A stretch of DNA of 64,000 nucleotides from JAHFTW01 sp038046785 (lineage in GTDB: Archaea; Thermoplasmatota; E2; JACPAO01; JAHFTW01). Under the pieces are notes generated by a model. The model searched no databases, was not told the origin of the DNA, and was given only the letters and a program-made list of their open reading frames with translations. The position numbers and the translations under genes are program-made. Location: assembly GCA_038046785.1 (NCBI GenBank), contig JBBSVM010000009.1, positions 27,248 through 91,247 on the forward strand. Direction: 5' to 3'. Shown piece by piece: positions 1 to 7,840 of this stretch (position 1 is its first letter; the number at the start of each line of letters is the position of its first letter).

Positions 1-1
1 C

Positions 2-634
2 ACCTACACGAAATGGGTCATCGAGATTGACTACGCGACCGGGAAGACGCCCTCCAGCGACCTTCTTTCGTTCCTCGACCGCGAGCTGGAAGCGGTCGTG
101 AGCAAGCCGCAAGGCGTGGAACTCCGGCTCGGAGAGTCCCTTCCCAACGCCGACCGCACCTGGAGCGACGGCGACGTCCGTGCCTTCGCCCGCGACCACG
201 CCAGCCAGAAAACGGGCGGCGACACCGTCGTCCTGCACCTGCTGTTTTTGGCCGGCAGGCACAGTGACGGCAACGTCCTCGGCGTCGCCTACGGCCACGA
301 CCTCATTGCGATTTTTAGCGACTCCGTAAACAGTCTGTGCAGCGGCGCCATTGTGCCCGGCACCTGCTCGACCGCCCCGTTCTACCGCGCCGTCGTCCTG
401 CACGAATTGGGACACGCCATGGGGCTCGTCAACAACGGCATCGACATGGTGCGCGACCACGAAGCCAAGAGTTGCGCCGAGAACAACCCGAAGGGCCACT
501 CGGCGAACCAGAACTCGGTAATGACCTGCGAAGTGGAGTCCGCTTCCGCTCTTGGGCAGCTCTTTGGCGGCAACCCGCCGCAAGCCTTCGACAACGACGA
601 CCGCGCCGACCTCAAGGCAGCGGGCGGAAAGTAG
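2..634 (+). CDS. Zinc metalloprotease-like protein, 5'-truncated by window edge
   Basis: The frame is open from the window edge, so the N-terminus is missing; about 210 residues are visible. The sequence holds HELGHAMGLVNNG, an HExxH zinc-binding motif extended to HExxHxxGxxN as in metzincin-like secreted peptidases. The two histidines would bind zinc and the glutamate would be the general base. The domain after the motif has scattered Cys and Asp residues and no membrane segment. A signal peptide would lie outside the window. The stop is TAG at 632-634, and a separate promoter for the next gene follows. The protease family is well supported by the motif; substrate and localisation are not visible. 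Confidence 0.75.
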   Translation, partial: TYTKWVIEIDYATGKTPSSDLLSFLDRELEAVVSKPQGVELRLGESLPNADRTWSDGDVRAFARDHASQKTGGDTVVLHLLFLAGRHSDGNVLGVAYGHDLIAIFSDSVNSLCSGAIVPGTCSTAPFYRAVVLHELGHAMGLVNNGIDMVRDHEAKSCAENNPKGHSANQNSVMTCEVESASALGQLFGGNPPQAFDNDDRADLKAAGGK

Positions 635-653
635 CGGTCGGGAAAGTTAGCCC

Positions 654-659
654 CTTAAG
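654..659 (+). promoter_or_regulatory. TATA-like box for the Fe-S oxidoreductase gene
   Basis: CTTAAG lies about 26 nt before the GTG at 683 with no Shine-Dalgarno sequence in between. The same spacing recurs upstream of many genes in this window, which points to a leaderless transcript starting at or next to the GTG. Confidence 0.45.
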
Positions 660-682
660 CCCCCCGCTCCCCTGCCGCCGGC

Positions 683-3007
683 GTGGCGTTCGAGTGCGTC
701 CCGACCCCTGAGGTCCCCTGCCGCGTCAACCTGGACCTGATGCCGGAGGGAACGCCGTTCTGGATGTACGCGCTAAGCGCCCTGGCGTTCCTCGTCTTCG
801 CGTACGGGTTCTGGGAGATGGTGAAGGTGTGGAGGCTCGGCAAGAAGTGGACGCCGGGTGACTGGAAAGCCGGCCTCAAGCGTCTTGCCGTCGGCCTCGC
901 CACCCACCGCAAGTTCCGGCAGGACAAGCGGCCCGGAACGATGCACGCCTGGATTTTCTTCGGCTTCGTCGTGCTGTTCATCGGCACCACCATCGTTGCC
1001 ATCGACTACGACCTGTTCGAGCACATCCTCGGCACGAAACTCCTCATCGGGAGCAAGTACCTGCTCTTCGAGGCGGTGCTGGACGCCTTCGGTGTGCTGT
1101 TCCTCGTGGGGCTTGGTGTCGCGTTCCTGCGTCGCTACAAGGACCGCCCCGCGCACCTGCACGCGACCCAGGTCCCCGAAGCGCCGAAAGTTCTGCGCGG
1201 AATCGGCGCCGACGCGTTCGCACTGCAATCGCTCTTCCTGATTGGCATCACCGGATTCCTGCTCGAAGGCATGCGGCTGCGCTACCAGATTCTCCACGAC
1301 GGCATCACCTACGCATCATGGTCCTTCGTCGGCAACGGCATCTCCGCCCTCTTCTCGGGTTGGTCCGAGGCGCAGCTCTTGGGGGTCTACCCGTTCATCT
1401 GGTACACCCATTTCCTGCTCTGGAGCGCCATCCTCGCCATCCTGCCCTGGACGAAGCTCAAGCACATCGTCACGAGCAGCCTGAACCTCTTCTTCCACGA
1501 CCCCAAGCGGCAGAGCCGGCCCGAGCTTCCGACGCCGTTCTCGCTGCAGAAAGTCCTCGAGTCGGGCGCGACCGACATCCCGCCCGTTGGCTACGCCACC
1601 ATCCGCGACCTCACCTGGAAAGACCGCCTGAGCCTCGACGCCTGCACGAACTGCGGCCGCTGCGAGGCACAGTGCCCCGCGACGGCCGCGGGCCGGCCGC
1701 TCAGCCCGCGCAAACTCATCCAGGACCTCAAGGCGGAGATGTGGAGCGACTATCAGGCCGAACGCAAGGCGCGCCGCGACCCGGCACTTGCCGTCTACGA
1801 CGCCGTGGAAGTCGTTGTCGACGCGGCGGCCAACTTCCCCGTCGACCCAGCTCCGACGCGCGGCTCCCCAGCGCCCAAACCATGGACCTCGAAGCCGCTC
1901 GCCCGCGCAGACGGCGTCGGCGCAGCACTTTCGGAGGCGACGCTCTGGAGCTGCACCACCTGCCGCGCCTGCGTCACCGCCTGCCCCGTCGACATCGAAC
2001 ATGTGGACCTCATCACCGAGATGCGGCGCGGCCTCGTCATGGAATCCCGCCTCGACGAGAACCAGCAGCGCCTTCTGGTGAATTTGACCAACGCCGGAAA
2101 CCCGTATGGCTTCCCAGCCTCGGACCGTCCCAACTGGATGGCGCAGCTTGCCCCCGGCGTCGTCGTGCCGACCGCAGCCGAGAAGGTCGCCGCCGGACAG
2201 TCGTTCGAGTACCTCTGGTGGGTCGGCTGCTCCGGTTCCTACGACCCGCGCAACCAGCAGGTGACACGCTCCATCGCGACGCTGCTCAATGCGGCCAAGG
2301 TCGATTTTGCCATCCTCGGCGCTGAAGAGCGATGCAACGGCGACCCCGCGCGCCGCCTCGGCGAGGAGGGACGCTTCCAGCAGTCTGTGATGGAGAACCT
2401 CGCCGTGCTGCAGCAGTACAAGGTCACGAAAGTCATCGCGCAGTGTCCGCACTGCTTCAACACGCTGCGCAACGAGTACCCCGAGTTCGGCGCCAAGCTC
2501 GAGGTGGTCCACCACACGCAGCTCCTGGAGCAGCTCATCGCCGACAAACGCATCCCGCTCAAGCCGGGCGCCGAGCTGAAGGTGACCTACCACGACTCCT
2601 GCTACCTGATGCGGCACAACGGTGTTGCTGACGCTCCGCGCAACGTTCTCAAGCAGGCCAACAACGGCCTTCCCGTTCTCGAGATGGCGCAGAACAAGGA
2701 GCAGGGACTCTGCTGCGGTGCCGGCGGCTCGAACATGTGGTTCGAGGTCAAAGACGAGAAAGAGCGCATCAACGTGATTCGCGCCAAGCAGGCCATCGAG
2801 ACCGGCGCCGACACCGTCGCCACTGCCTGCCCGTTCTGCCTGACCATGATGACGGACGGGCTCAACCTGACCGGCCAAGAAGGCAAGATGGCGGCGCGCG
2901 ACCTTGCCGAAATCGTGGCGGACCACTTGGACTGGACCCCGCCCGCGCCGCCGGCGCCCCCCGTGGTCGAGGTGGCCTCGGGCGGCGGGGGCGGCTGGAG
3001 CGGATAG
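683..3007 (+). CDS. Membrane Fe-S oxidoreductase, HdrD-like with NarI-type N-terminus
   Basis: 774 residues. The first 270 or so form several membrane helices, as in NarI/DsrM-like cytochrome b subunits. Two [4Fe-4S] motifs follow, CTNCGRCEAQCP and CTTCRACVTACP. The C-terminal third has two CCG-type cysteine-rich domains, with CPHCFNT, HDSCYLMRHN, LCCGAGGS and CPFCLT, as in HdrD, GlpC and LutA. The fused layout resembles the heterodisulfide-reductase-like proteins of aerobic archaea and bacteria that pass electrons between the quinone pool and a thiol or hydroxy-acid couple. The substrate cannot be read from sequence. The start is GTG at 683, placed 26 nt after a TATA-like box; an in-frame ATG at 740 is the alternative. 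The protein ends in a Pro/Gly-rich tail. Confidence 0.85.
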   Translation: MAFECVPTPEVPCRVNLDLMPEGTPFWMYALSALAFLVFAYGFWEMVKVWRLGKKWTPGDWKAGLKRLAVGLATHRKFRQDKRPGTMHAWIFFGFVVLFIGTTIVAIDYDLFEHILGTKLLIGSKYLLFEAVLDAFGVLFLVGLGVAFLRRYKDRPAHLHATQVPEAPKVLRGIGADAFALQSLFLIGITGFLLEGMRLRYQILHDGITYASWSFVGNGISALFSGWSEAQLLGVYPFIWYTHFLLWSAILAILPWTKLKHIVTSSLNLFFHDPKRQSRPELPTPFSLQKVLESGATDIPPVGYATIRDLTWKDRLSLDACTNCGRCEAQCPATAAGRPLSPRKLIQDLKAEMWSDYQAERKARRDPALAVYDAVEVVVDAAANFPVDPAPTRGSPAPKPWTSKPLARADGVGAALSEATLWSCTTCRACVTACPVDIEHVDLITEMRRGLVMESRLDENQQRLLVNLTNAGNPYGFPASDRPNWMAQLAPGVVVPTAAEKVAAGQSFEYLWWVGCSGSYDPRNQQVTRSIATLLNAAKVDFAILGAEERCNGDPARRLGEEGRFQQSVMENLAVLQQYKVTKVIAQCPHCFNTLRNEYPEFGAKLEVVHHTQLLEQLIADKRIPLKPGAELKVTYHDSCYLMRHNGVADAPRNVLKQANNGLPVLEMAQNKEQGLCCGAGGSNMWFEVKDEKERINVIRAKQAIETGADTVATACPFCLTMMTDGLNLTGQEGKMAARDLAEIVADHLDWTPPAPPAPPVVEVASGGGGGWSG

Positions 3008-3137
3008 ACTCCCCCGGGTACAGCGGCTGCCGCCCCGCCGCCATCCTCAAAACCCCCCTCCGAGTCGGCCGCCCGTCAAGGGGGACCGGGACACATCGGC
3101 CCGGCAGGCAATGCCACCCCGGGCACCGGCGCGTTCC

Positions 3138-3210
3138 GGGGAGATACCAAAGCGGCTATGGGCGGGACTGCAGATCCCGTTTTACGGGGGTTCGAATCCC
3201 TCTCTCCCCT
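3138..3210 (+). tRNA. tRNA-Cys (GCA)
   Basis: A full cloverleaf can be folded. The acceptor GGGGAGA (3138-3144) pairs with TCTCCCC (3203-3209), and the discriminator is T73, as expected for tRNA-Cys. The anticodon stem CGGGA/TCCCG closes the loop CTGCAGA, giving anticodon GCA. The T arm is GGGGG-TTCGAAT-CCCTC with one G-T pair. No intron is present and CCA is not encoded. It lies three bases upstream of the kptA start codon. Confidence 0.95.
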
Positions 3211-3213
3211 CTC

Positions 3214-4008
3214 ATGCTCGCTCAATGCCGAACGCATGGATACTACCGCGGAGAGAACTGCCAACTGTGCGACCAGCCCGGTCGCTTCCTGATGAAGGAT
3301 TTCGAGATTGACCGCGTCGGCCGCATGATGGCGGGCATCCTGCGTCACTTCCCGGAGCGCTTCGGCCTCCAGATGGACGGCCGCGGCTGGGTCGACCTCG
3401 ACTCGTTCGTGGAGTCCATCAAGGGCAGCCGCGAGAACTACCGCCGCTGGCTGCGCCGCGAGCACATCGAAGCGCTTGTGGAGTCGGACGAGAAGGGCCG
3501 CTACCAGATTGATGGCGGCATGCTGCGCGCCACCTACGCCCACTCGGTGAAGGTCAACCTCGACGACCTGCCGGAGTGCACGCTCGAGACCCTCTACTTC
3601 CCGGTCTCCGAGGAAGAGATGGACCTCGTTCTCGAGGCAGGTCTGCGCCCCAGCGACCGCGACAAGATTCACCTCTCCGCGACCCCGGACAAGGCGTACT
3701 CGGCCGGCCGCGTCCACATCGCCGACCCGCTCCTGCTGGAGATCAACGTCAAGAAGGCGAGCGACGCGGGCAACTTCATTTTCCGCGCCGGAAAATCGGT
3801 CTACATCACCGAGGCCGTCGAGCCCGAGCACCTCTCGAAGTTCGAGGACGCCGAGGTCATGGCGAAGCTCCAAGAGGAGTTCGGCACCTCGAAGTCCGAC
3901 GACGAGAAGAAGGCCCGCGACGAAGCGGCCAAGGCGGAAGAGGCCAAGCGCGCCCCCGCCGACGGCGACGCCGCGGACGCCGAAGCGGACGACGACCCGG
4001 AAGAGTAG
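3214..4008 (+). CDS. kptA: RNA 2'-phosphotransferase
   Basis: 264 residues. KptA/Tpt1 enzymes remove a 2'-phosphate from RNA using NAD+, releasing ADP-ribose 1'',2''-cyclic phosphate. An archaeal-type N-terminal Cys/His cluster (CRTHGYYRGENCQLC, residues about 5-19) is present. It is followed by the family signatures ILRHFPERFGL, GRGWVDL, GLRPSDRDKIHLSAT and GNFIFRAGKSVY. The last 40 residues are a highly charged Lys/Glu/Asp/Ala tail outside the catalytic fold, probably disordered. The ATG at 3214 was chosen because the Cys/His cluster begins right after it; the open frame extends further upstream through tRNA-Cys, which cannot be coding here. The 3-nt spacing suggests co-transcription with the tRNA. 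Confidence 0.92.
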   Translation: MLAQCRTHGYYRGENCQLCDQPGRFLMKDFEIDRVGRMMAGILRHFPERFGLQMDGRGWVDLDSFVESIKGSRENYRRWLRREHIEALVESDEKGRYQIDGGMLRATYAHSVKVNLDDLPECTLETLYFPVSEEEMDLVLEAGLRPSDRDKIHLSATPDKAYSAGRVHIADPLLLEINVKKASDAGNFIFRAGKSVYITEAVEPEHLSKFEDAEVMAKLQEEFGTSKSDDEKKARDEAAKAEEAKRAPADGDAADAEADDDPEE

Positions 4009-4051
4009 CGTCGCTTAGGGTGCAACGGCCTCGCTTTCCTGCGACCGCTTT

Positions 4052-4120
4052 GTCGCAGATGACGCAGATTTCTCAGATGACCTACGCGTAAGAGTCTGTG
4101 ACATCTGCGCAATCTGCGAC
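4052..4120. repeat. Long imperfect inverted repeat between convergent genes
   Basis: The left arm at 4052-4072 reads GTCGCAGATGACGCAGATTT and the right arm at 4100-4120, reverse complemented, reads GTCGCAGATTGCGCAGATGT. The 21-nt arms differ at about four positions and enclose a 27-nt loop. Each arm is itself built from the repeated unit CGCAGAT. The element lies between kptA and the convergent propeller gene, so a role in transcription termination or mRNA 3'-end stability is plausible. Confidence 0.6.
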
Positions 4121-4142
4121 TTGCGGAGGCAAATCCATGGTC

Positions 4143-5738
4143 TTACCTGCGGCGCAGCGCAAGGCCGGCAAGCGCCAGCAGAGCAAGCCCAACCGGAAGG
4201 CTGGGCGTTCCCTTTGCGGTGCTGCCGTCGCTGCCCGGCTCATTGCCCACAGGGACTCCGGGAACACTTGCGCCATCGAATTCGGAGAGCAGGCCGAGGC
4301 CGGTGGTCTGGCGCAAGATGGTGCCCCAGGAGTCGCGTGAATCGGCACCGACCGGCTTCTGCGCGTTGCCCTCCTTCCACGCCGCGTACTGCTCAGCGCA
4401 CGCCTTCGTGCAGCCGTCGGAGAGGGCAATGTGGAGCCGACCCTGGCTGTCCATGTCCATGTCGTGAAAGTCGAGCAGGTTGCGGCAGGGGTCGCCACCG
4501 CCGCCGTTCCAGATGGCGCCAATCTGCACCGGATCCTCCGAGAGCCGCGTCGTCGTCCAGGTGGCGCCGCCGTCGAAGGTCTGGCTCAGGTAGTAGTGCC
4601 AGACGTTGGCATCCGAGACCTCGGAGCAGTCGGTGAAGGGCTCCACGCCCGCGGGGTCGGTCGTGCCAAGGAAGGCGAGTGCTGCGCGGTTGTCGTCGCC
4701 CGCCTCGAGGTCGGGGAAGGCGCCATAGACCAGCGCGTCGCCGGTCTCGGGGTCGATGAACGTCGGAGCGAGGTCGAACCAGGTCGAGGTCACGCCGGAA
4801 GGCGTGTTGGCGCCCAACTGCTCCCAGTTCTGGCCTTCGTCCTTGCTCAGAGCGATGTGGATGCCCGCCTCATCGGCTTGGGCGAGCCAGAGCCAGCCGG
4901 ATTCGCGGCTGAAGGCGAGGTCGGGGTCGAACCCGGTCCCATCCTCCGCTTGCGGCATGACGCGGGTCTGCCAAGTGGCGCCGTTGTTGTCGCTGTAGGC
5001 GAAGCCGACCAGGCTGCCGCCGTCGAGTGGCGTGTTCGCCTCCGGACCAGCACACCCACCGTGCGGGACGGCAGCGAACCCGGTCACCTCGGAGACGCTG
5101 ATGTGGCCGTGCAAGCCGCCGCAGCCGCCCGTCACCTCGGTGAAGGGAAGGAAAACGCGACCTCCATCCACACTCGTCGCGCACGCCGTGAGCTGGAGTT
5201 GGGCGCAGTAGTAGGTGGCGCGCGGGTAGACCAGTTCGCGTGCCACAGAGTCCGGCGATGTCGTGGACCAGGGGCCGGAGCCGACCGATTGATGGTCGAA
5301 CTGCGCGCCGGAGCACATGTTGCCGGTCGGCGTCCAGGTCGCCCCTTCGTCATCGGAGATGCCCATCAAACTGCAAGGGCCAATCAGGCCGCCGGCAAAG
5401 ATGCGGCCGGTCTGCTCATCGACGTGCAGCATCGGGTCCACGTTGATGGGAGTAAAAAGCGGGCTGACATCGCGCCACGCCGGCGTGGGCGGAAGGGTGG
5501 TGTCATCGAAGGTGGCTTGGTAGGTGTCGGCGAACGCCTGGAAGTAGACCTGCCGCGTCGTCGGAGAGATGCCAAGCGTCGGCTCTGCCGCACCGTGGGC
5601 GGAGGGGAGGTCTTCCGGGATGGTGTAGGCGTCGAAGCGCGGCGCTCCGGAAACGCCGAAGACCGGACTGAGCGAACCAGCCGAGGCGGCGGGAAGGGCA
5701 AGGGCGGCGACGAGCAGGAGCACGAAGACGAAGCGCAT
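4143..5738 (-). CDS. Secreted Asp-box (BNR) propeller with C-terminal anchor
   Basis: 531 residues from the ATG at 5738, which begins a clear signal peptide (MRFVFVLLLVAALALP). The body has four Asp-box motifs of the sialidase/BNR propeller type: SDDEGATW, SDNNGATW, SKDEGQNW and FDGGATW. The C-terminus is KGTPSLPV, a hydrophobic stretch and a final RRR, which is the three-part layout of an archaeal sorting or anchoring signal. The protein is a paralogue of the product at 39320-40975; both share the stretch INVDPML/INLDPML, FAGGL.GPCS and MCSGA.FDHQ. Function is probably extracellular glycan or ligand binding; sialidase catalytic residues cannot be assigned. An upstream in-frame start would add about 24 residues and is less likely. 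Confidence 0.8.
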   Translation of the reverse strand: MRFVFVLLLVAALALPAASAGSLSPVFGVSGAPRFDAYTIPEDLPSAHGAAEPTLGISPTTRQVYFQAFADTYQATFDDTTLPPTPAWRDVSPLFTPINVDPMLHVDEQTGRIFAGGLIGPCSLMGISDDEGATWTPTGNMCSGAQFDHQSVGSGPWSTTSPDSVARELVYPRATYYCAQLQLTACATSVDGGRVFLPFTEVTGGCGGLHGHISVSEVTGFAAVPHGGCAGPEANTPLDGGSLVGFAYSDNNGATWQTRVMPQAEDGTGFDPDLAFSRESGWLWLAQADEAGIHIALSKDEGQNWEQLGANTPSGVTSTWFDLAPTFIDPETGDALVYGAFPDLEAGDDNRAALAFLGTTDPAGVEPFTDCSEVSDANVWHYYLSQTFDGGATWTTTRLSEDPVQIGAIWNGGGGDPCRNLLDFHDMDMDSQGRLHIALSDGCTKACAEQYAAWKEGNAQKPVGADSRDSWGTILRQTTGLGLLSEFDGASVPGVPVGNEPGSDGSTAKGTPSLPVGLALLALAGLALRRR

Positions 5739-5860
5739 GCCAATCCAGAGTGCTGGGCGCCCATCACGCTTGCGGTCGCCGCCTCCTTGGGCGCAGCCGC
5801 AAAACGCCACCCGAGCCCTTATGAAGAGGGCCTTTGTCGCGCGGTTCGCCGCAAGGCATT

Positions 5861-5936
5861 GGGCGATTAGCCGAGACAGGTAAATGGCAGCGGACTCTTA
5901 ATCCGCTATCCACCGGTTCGAATCCGGTATCGCCCG
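5861..5936 (+). tRNA. tRNA-Lys (CTT)
   Basis: The acceptor GGGCGAT (5861-5867) pairs with ATCGCCC (5929-5935), and the discriminator is G. The D stem is GCC/GGC. The anticodon stem GCGGA/TCCGC closes the loop CTCTTAA, giving anticodon CTT. The T arm is ACCGG-TTCGAAT-CCGGT with full pairing. No intron and no encoded CCA. Confidence 0.95.
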
Positions 5937-6040
5937 CTCATTCTCGCTGCGCTCGAATGAGCGGCCGAACGCCTGGAGCAACCGTCGGCCTTCGGCCTCC
6001 TCTGCTCCAGGCTATCGCCCGCCAGGGGCTGCGCCCCTGG
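5936..6040 (+). repeat. Three tandem hairpins downstream of tRNA-Lys
   Basis: Three inverted repeats follow each other. GCTCATTC (5936-5943) pairs with GAATGAGC (5955-5962). GCCTGGAGCA (5971-5980) pairs with TGCTCCAGGC (6003-6012) and encloses the small inner hairpin GGCCTTCGGCC. CCAGGGGC (6022-6029) pairs with GCCCCTGG (6033-6040). A T-rich stretch (CTTTTCTTGT) follows. The array may act as a transcript end or processing region between the tRNA and the MFS gene. The first hairpin begins at the tRNA discriminator base. Confidence 0.55.
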
Positions 6041-6078
6041 ACCCCACTTTTCTTGTAGCTGTGCTGCAACGCTGGTGC

Positions 6079-7215
6079 GTGGCGTTCACGAAGGCAGAAC
6101 GTGGCCTCATCGCGGGGGCGGCGTTTTTGGTCTTCACACGGGTTTTCGCGTTCAGCTTGACGACGCTCGGGTTCACCGAATACGCGCGCGGCTTGGCTCC
6201 TGACCTCGATGCTGAGAGTGCCTCGCTCTGGGCCGGCCTTGCGCTTGGGTCGTACGGCGTGACGATGGCGTTTGCCCAACTCGCTTCGGGATGGCTTTCC
6301 GACCGCGTCGGTCGGCGCTCCGTTCTGGCTGGCGGAGCGGTGCTGTTCGTGGCGGGCGCCATCCTGTGCGCCGTCGCGGATTCCATCTCCATGCTGGTGG
6401 CGGGCCGGTTGCTCGCTGGCCTCGGCGGCGTCTCCAGCGTCGCCCTTGCCGCCGTGGGCGAGACCGTCCCTGAGGAGCGACGCACCCGCGCCATGGCGAT
6501 GGTTGGTATCCCAGCTGGCCTCGGCGTCTTCCTTGGTTTCCTCGTCGGCCCCCCGCTTGCCAGCGTCGTCGGTTTCTCTGGTCTCTTCTGGGCAACGGCC
6601 ATCCTTGGCCTTGTGGCGGCCCTCCCCGCACTGCGTCCTTTGCCGGCCCCGCTGCCCGGACCTGCCGCGCCCCACCGCAGCCTCACTGCTGCCGTGCTCG
6701 CCCTCGGCTTGGCCGGCTTTTGCGTCAACTACGCCATGACCTCGGTGATGTACGATTTCCAGAGCGCCGTCCTCGGCCGCCTGGGCATCGGCCTCCTCGC
6801 CGTGACGCTGCTGGTGGCGCTTGCCATCATGGGCGGCATCGCTCGGCGCGTGGACCGGGGCGCTGCAGCGGGTCGCGCCCTCGCCATCGCCTTGGCCTGC
6901 CTCGCCGTGGCTGCGCCGCTCTTCCGGCTTACCGAGGGCCTCCCGATCGTGGTCGGCGCGGGCATTTTGTTCTTCGCCGCGCACGCCACCCTCTCCGCGA
7001 TCCTACCAAGCCAGGTGAGCCGCCTTGCGGGCCGCTCGGGAGGACTCGGCCACGGCATCCAACTGGTCATCGCCTATCTTGGCTCAGCTGCAGGAGGGCT
7101 TGCCGCCGGCCGCTTCGCTCCAGAGCTTGCCCCCGCGTTCATCCTGCTCGCGATTCTCGCTGGCCTCGCAGCGTTTGCCCTCTTGACCCGTCTTGCCGCC
7201 CATCCCCAACCTTGA
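6079..7215 (+). CDS. Major facilitator superfamily transporter
   Basis: 378 residues, almost entirely membrane helices (about 12). The MFS signature between helices 2 and 3 is visible as GWLSDRVGRRS, and a second Arg-rich loop follows the central helices. This resembles the drug/metabolite efflux type of MFS, but the substrate is unknown. The GTG at 6079 sits about 27 nt after the T-rich element CTTTTCTT; an in-frame GTG at 6061 is the alternative and adds six residues. The next gene, ctaA, begins 25 bp downstream on the same strand. Confidence 0.8.
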   Translation: MAFTKAERGLIAGAAFLVFTRVFAFSLTTLGFTEYARGLAPDLDAESASLWAGLALGSYGVTMAFAQLASGWLSDRVGRRSVLAGGAVLFVAGAILCAVADSISMLVAGRLLAGLGGVSSVALAAVGETVPEERRTRAMAMVGIPAGLGVFLGFLVGPPLASVVGFSGLFWATAILGLVAALPALRPLPAPLPGPAAPHRSLTAAVLALGLAGFCVNYAMTSVMYDFQSAVLGRLGIGLLAVTLLVALAIMGGIARRVDRGAAAGRALAIALACLAVAAPLFRLTEGLPIVVGAGILFFAAHATLSAILPSQVSRLAGRSGGLGHGIQLVIAYLGSAAGGLAAGRFAPELAPAFILLAILAGLAAFALLTRLAAHPQP

Positions 7216-7240
7216 AATCAGAGGGGGAATGGGAGCCGCC

Positions 7241-7840
7241 ATGGAGGCTCGCATCCAGCGCCTGCAGCGCCTTGGACTGGCATCGATTGGGGTCACGATT
7301 CTCCTCATGATGCTTGGCGCCTGGGTGAAGGCGACCGGCTCCGGCCTTGCCTGCCCCGACTGGCCCGCCTGCTACGGCGAATGGCTGCCGCCCTTCCCGA
7401 GCAGCGAGAACGGCGGAACCTATCAGGGCGAGCCCGTCCTCTTCACGCAGGCGCAGATTCTCTACGAGTGGGGCCACCGCGCCGTCGTGAGCCTGCTCCT
7501 CGTCCCGCTCCTTGCCTTTGCCATCGTCGCGGCGCGCGGAACCGAGCTGCGCCCCGCCTTGCGCTGGCTGCCCCTTGGCGCCGTCGGTCTCTACGTCCTG
7601 CAAGCGGGCCTGGGCGCCGTCACCGTCGTCACCGGCAACCCGCCCTGGGCCACGACCGCCCACCTCACCATGGCGGTCGCCTTCCTGCTGGTCCAGACGG
7701 TCGCGACCTGCGCCGCCTTCTTTGCCCCCACGCTCCCGACGCCGCCCGCGCCGCCTGCCGAGGCACGCGAACCGCCGCCCGGCTTCGTCCAGCCGCGCCC
7801 CTTTTCCGGTTTCACTTGGCCCGAGGCCCCCAAACCATGA
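7241..7840 (+). CDS. ctaA: Half-size heme A synthase, CtaA/COX15 family
   Basis: 199 residues with four membrane helices, about half the length of bacterial CtaA, as known for some archaeal enzymes. The family reaction oxidises the C8 methyl of heme O to the formyl of heme A for cytochrome oxidase. Seen in the sequence: CPDWPAC, the extracytoplasmic cysteine pair next to helix 1, and the likely heme-ligand histidines in WGHRAVVS and TTAHLTMA. The C-terminal 35 residues are Pro-rich and look like an extra-membrane tail. The ATG at 7241 is 25 nt after a TGAAAT element; ATG 7229 and TTG 7193 are alternatives. The stop overlaps the ctaB start (ATGA). Confidence 0.85.
   Translation: MEARIQRLQRLGLASIGVTILLMMLGAWVKATGSGLACPDWPACYGEWLPPFPSSENGGTYQGEPVLFTQAQILYEWGHRAVVSLLLVPLLAFAIVAARGTELRPALRWLPLGAVGLYVLQAGLGAVTVVTGNPPWATTAHLTMAVAFLLVQTVATCAAFFAPTLPTPPAPPAEAREPPPGFVQPRPFSGFTWPEAPKP

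Noticed and set aside
2737..3213. 5' extension of the kptA frame
   Set aside because: Overlaps the Fe-S oxidoreductase and tRNA-Cys; homology starts at the ATG at 3214.
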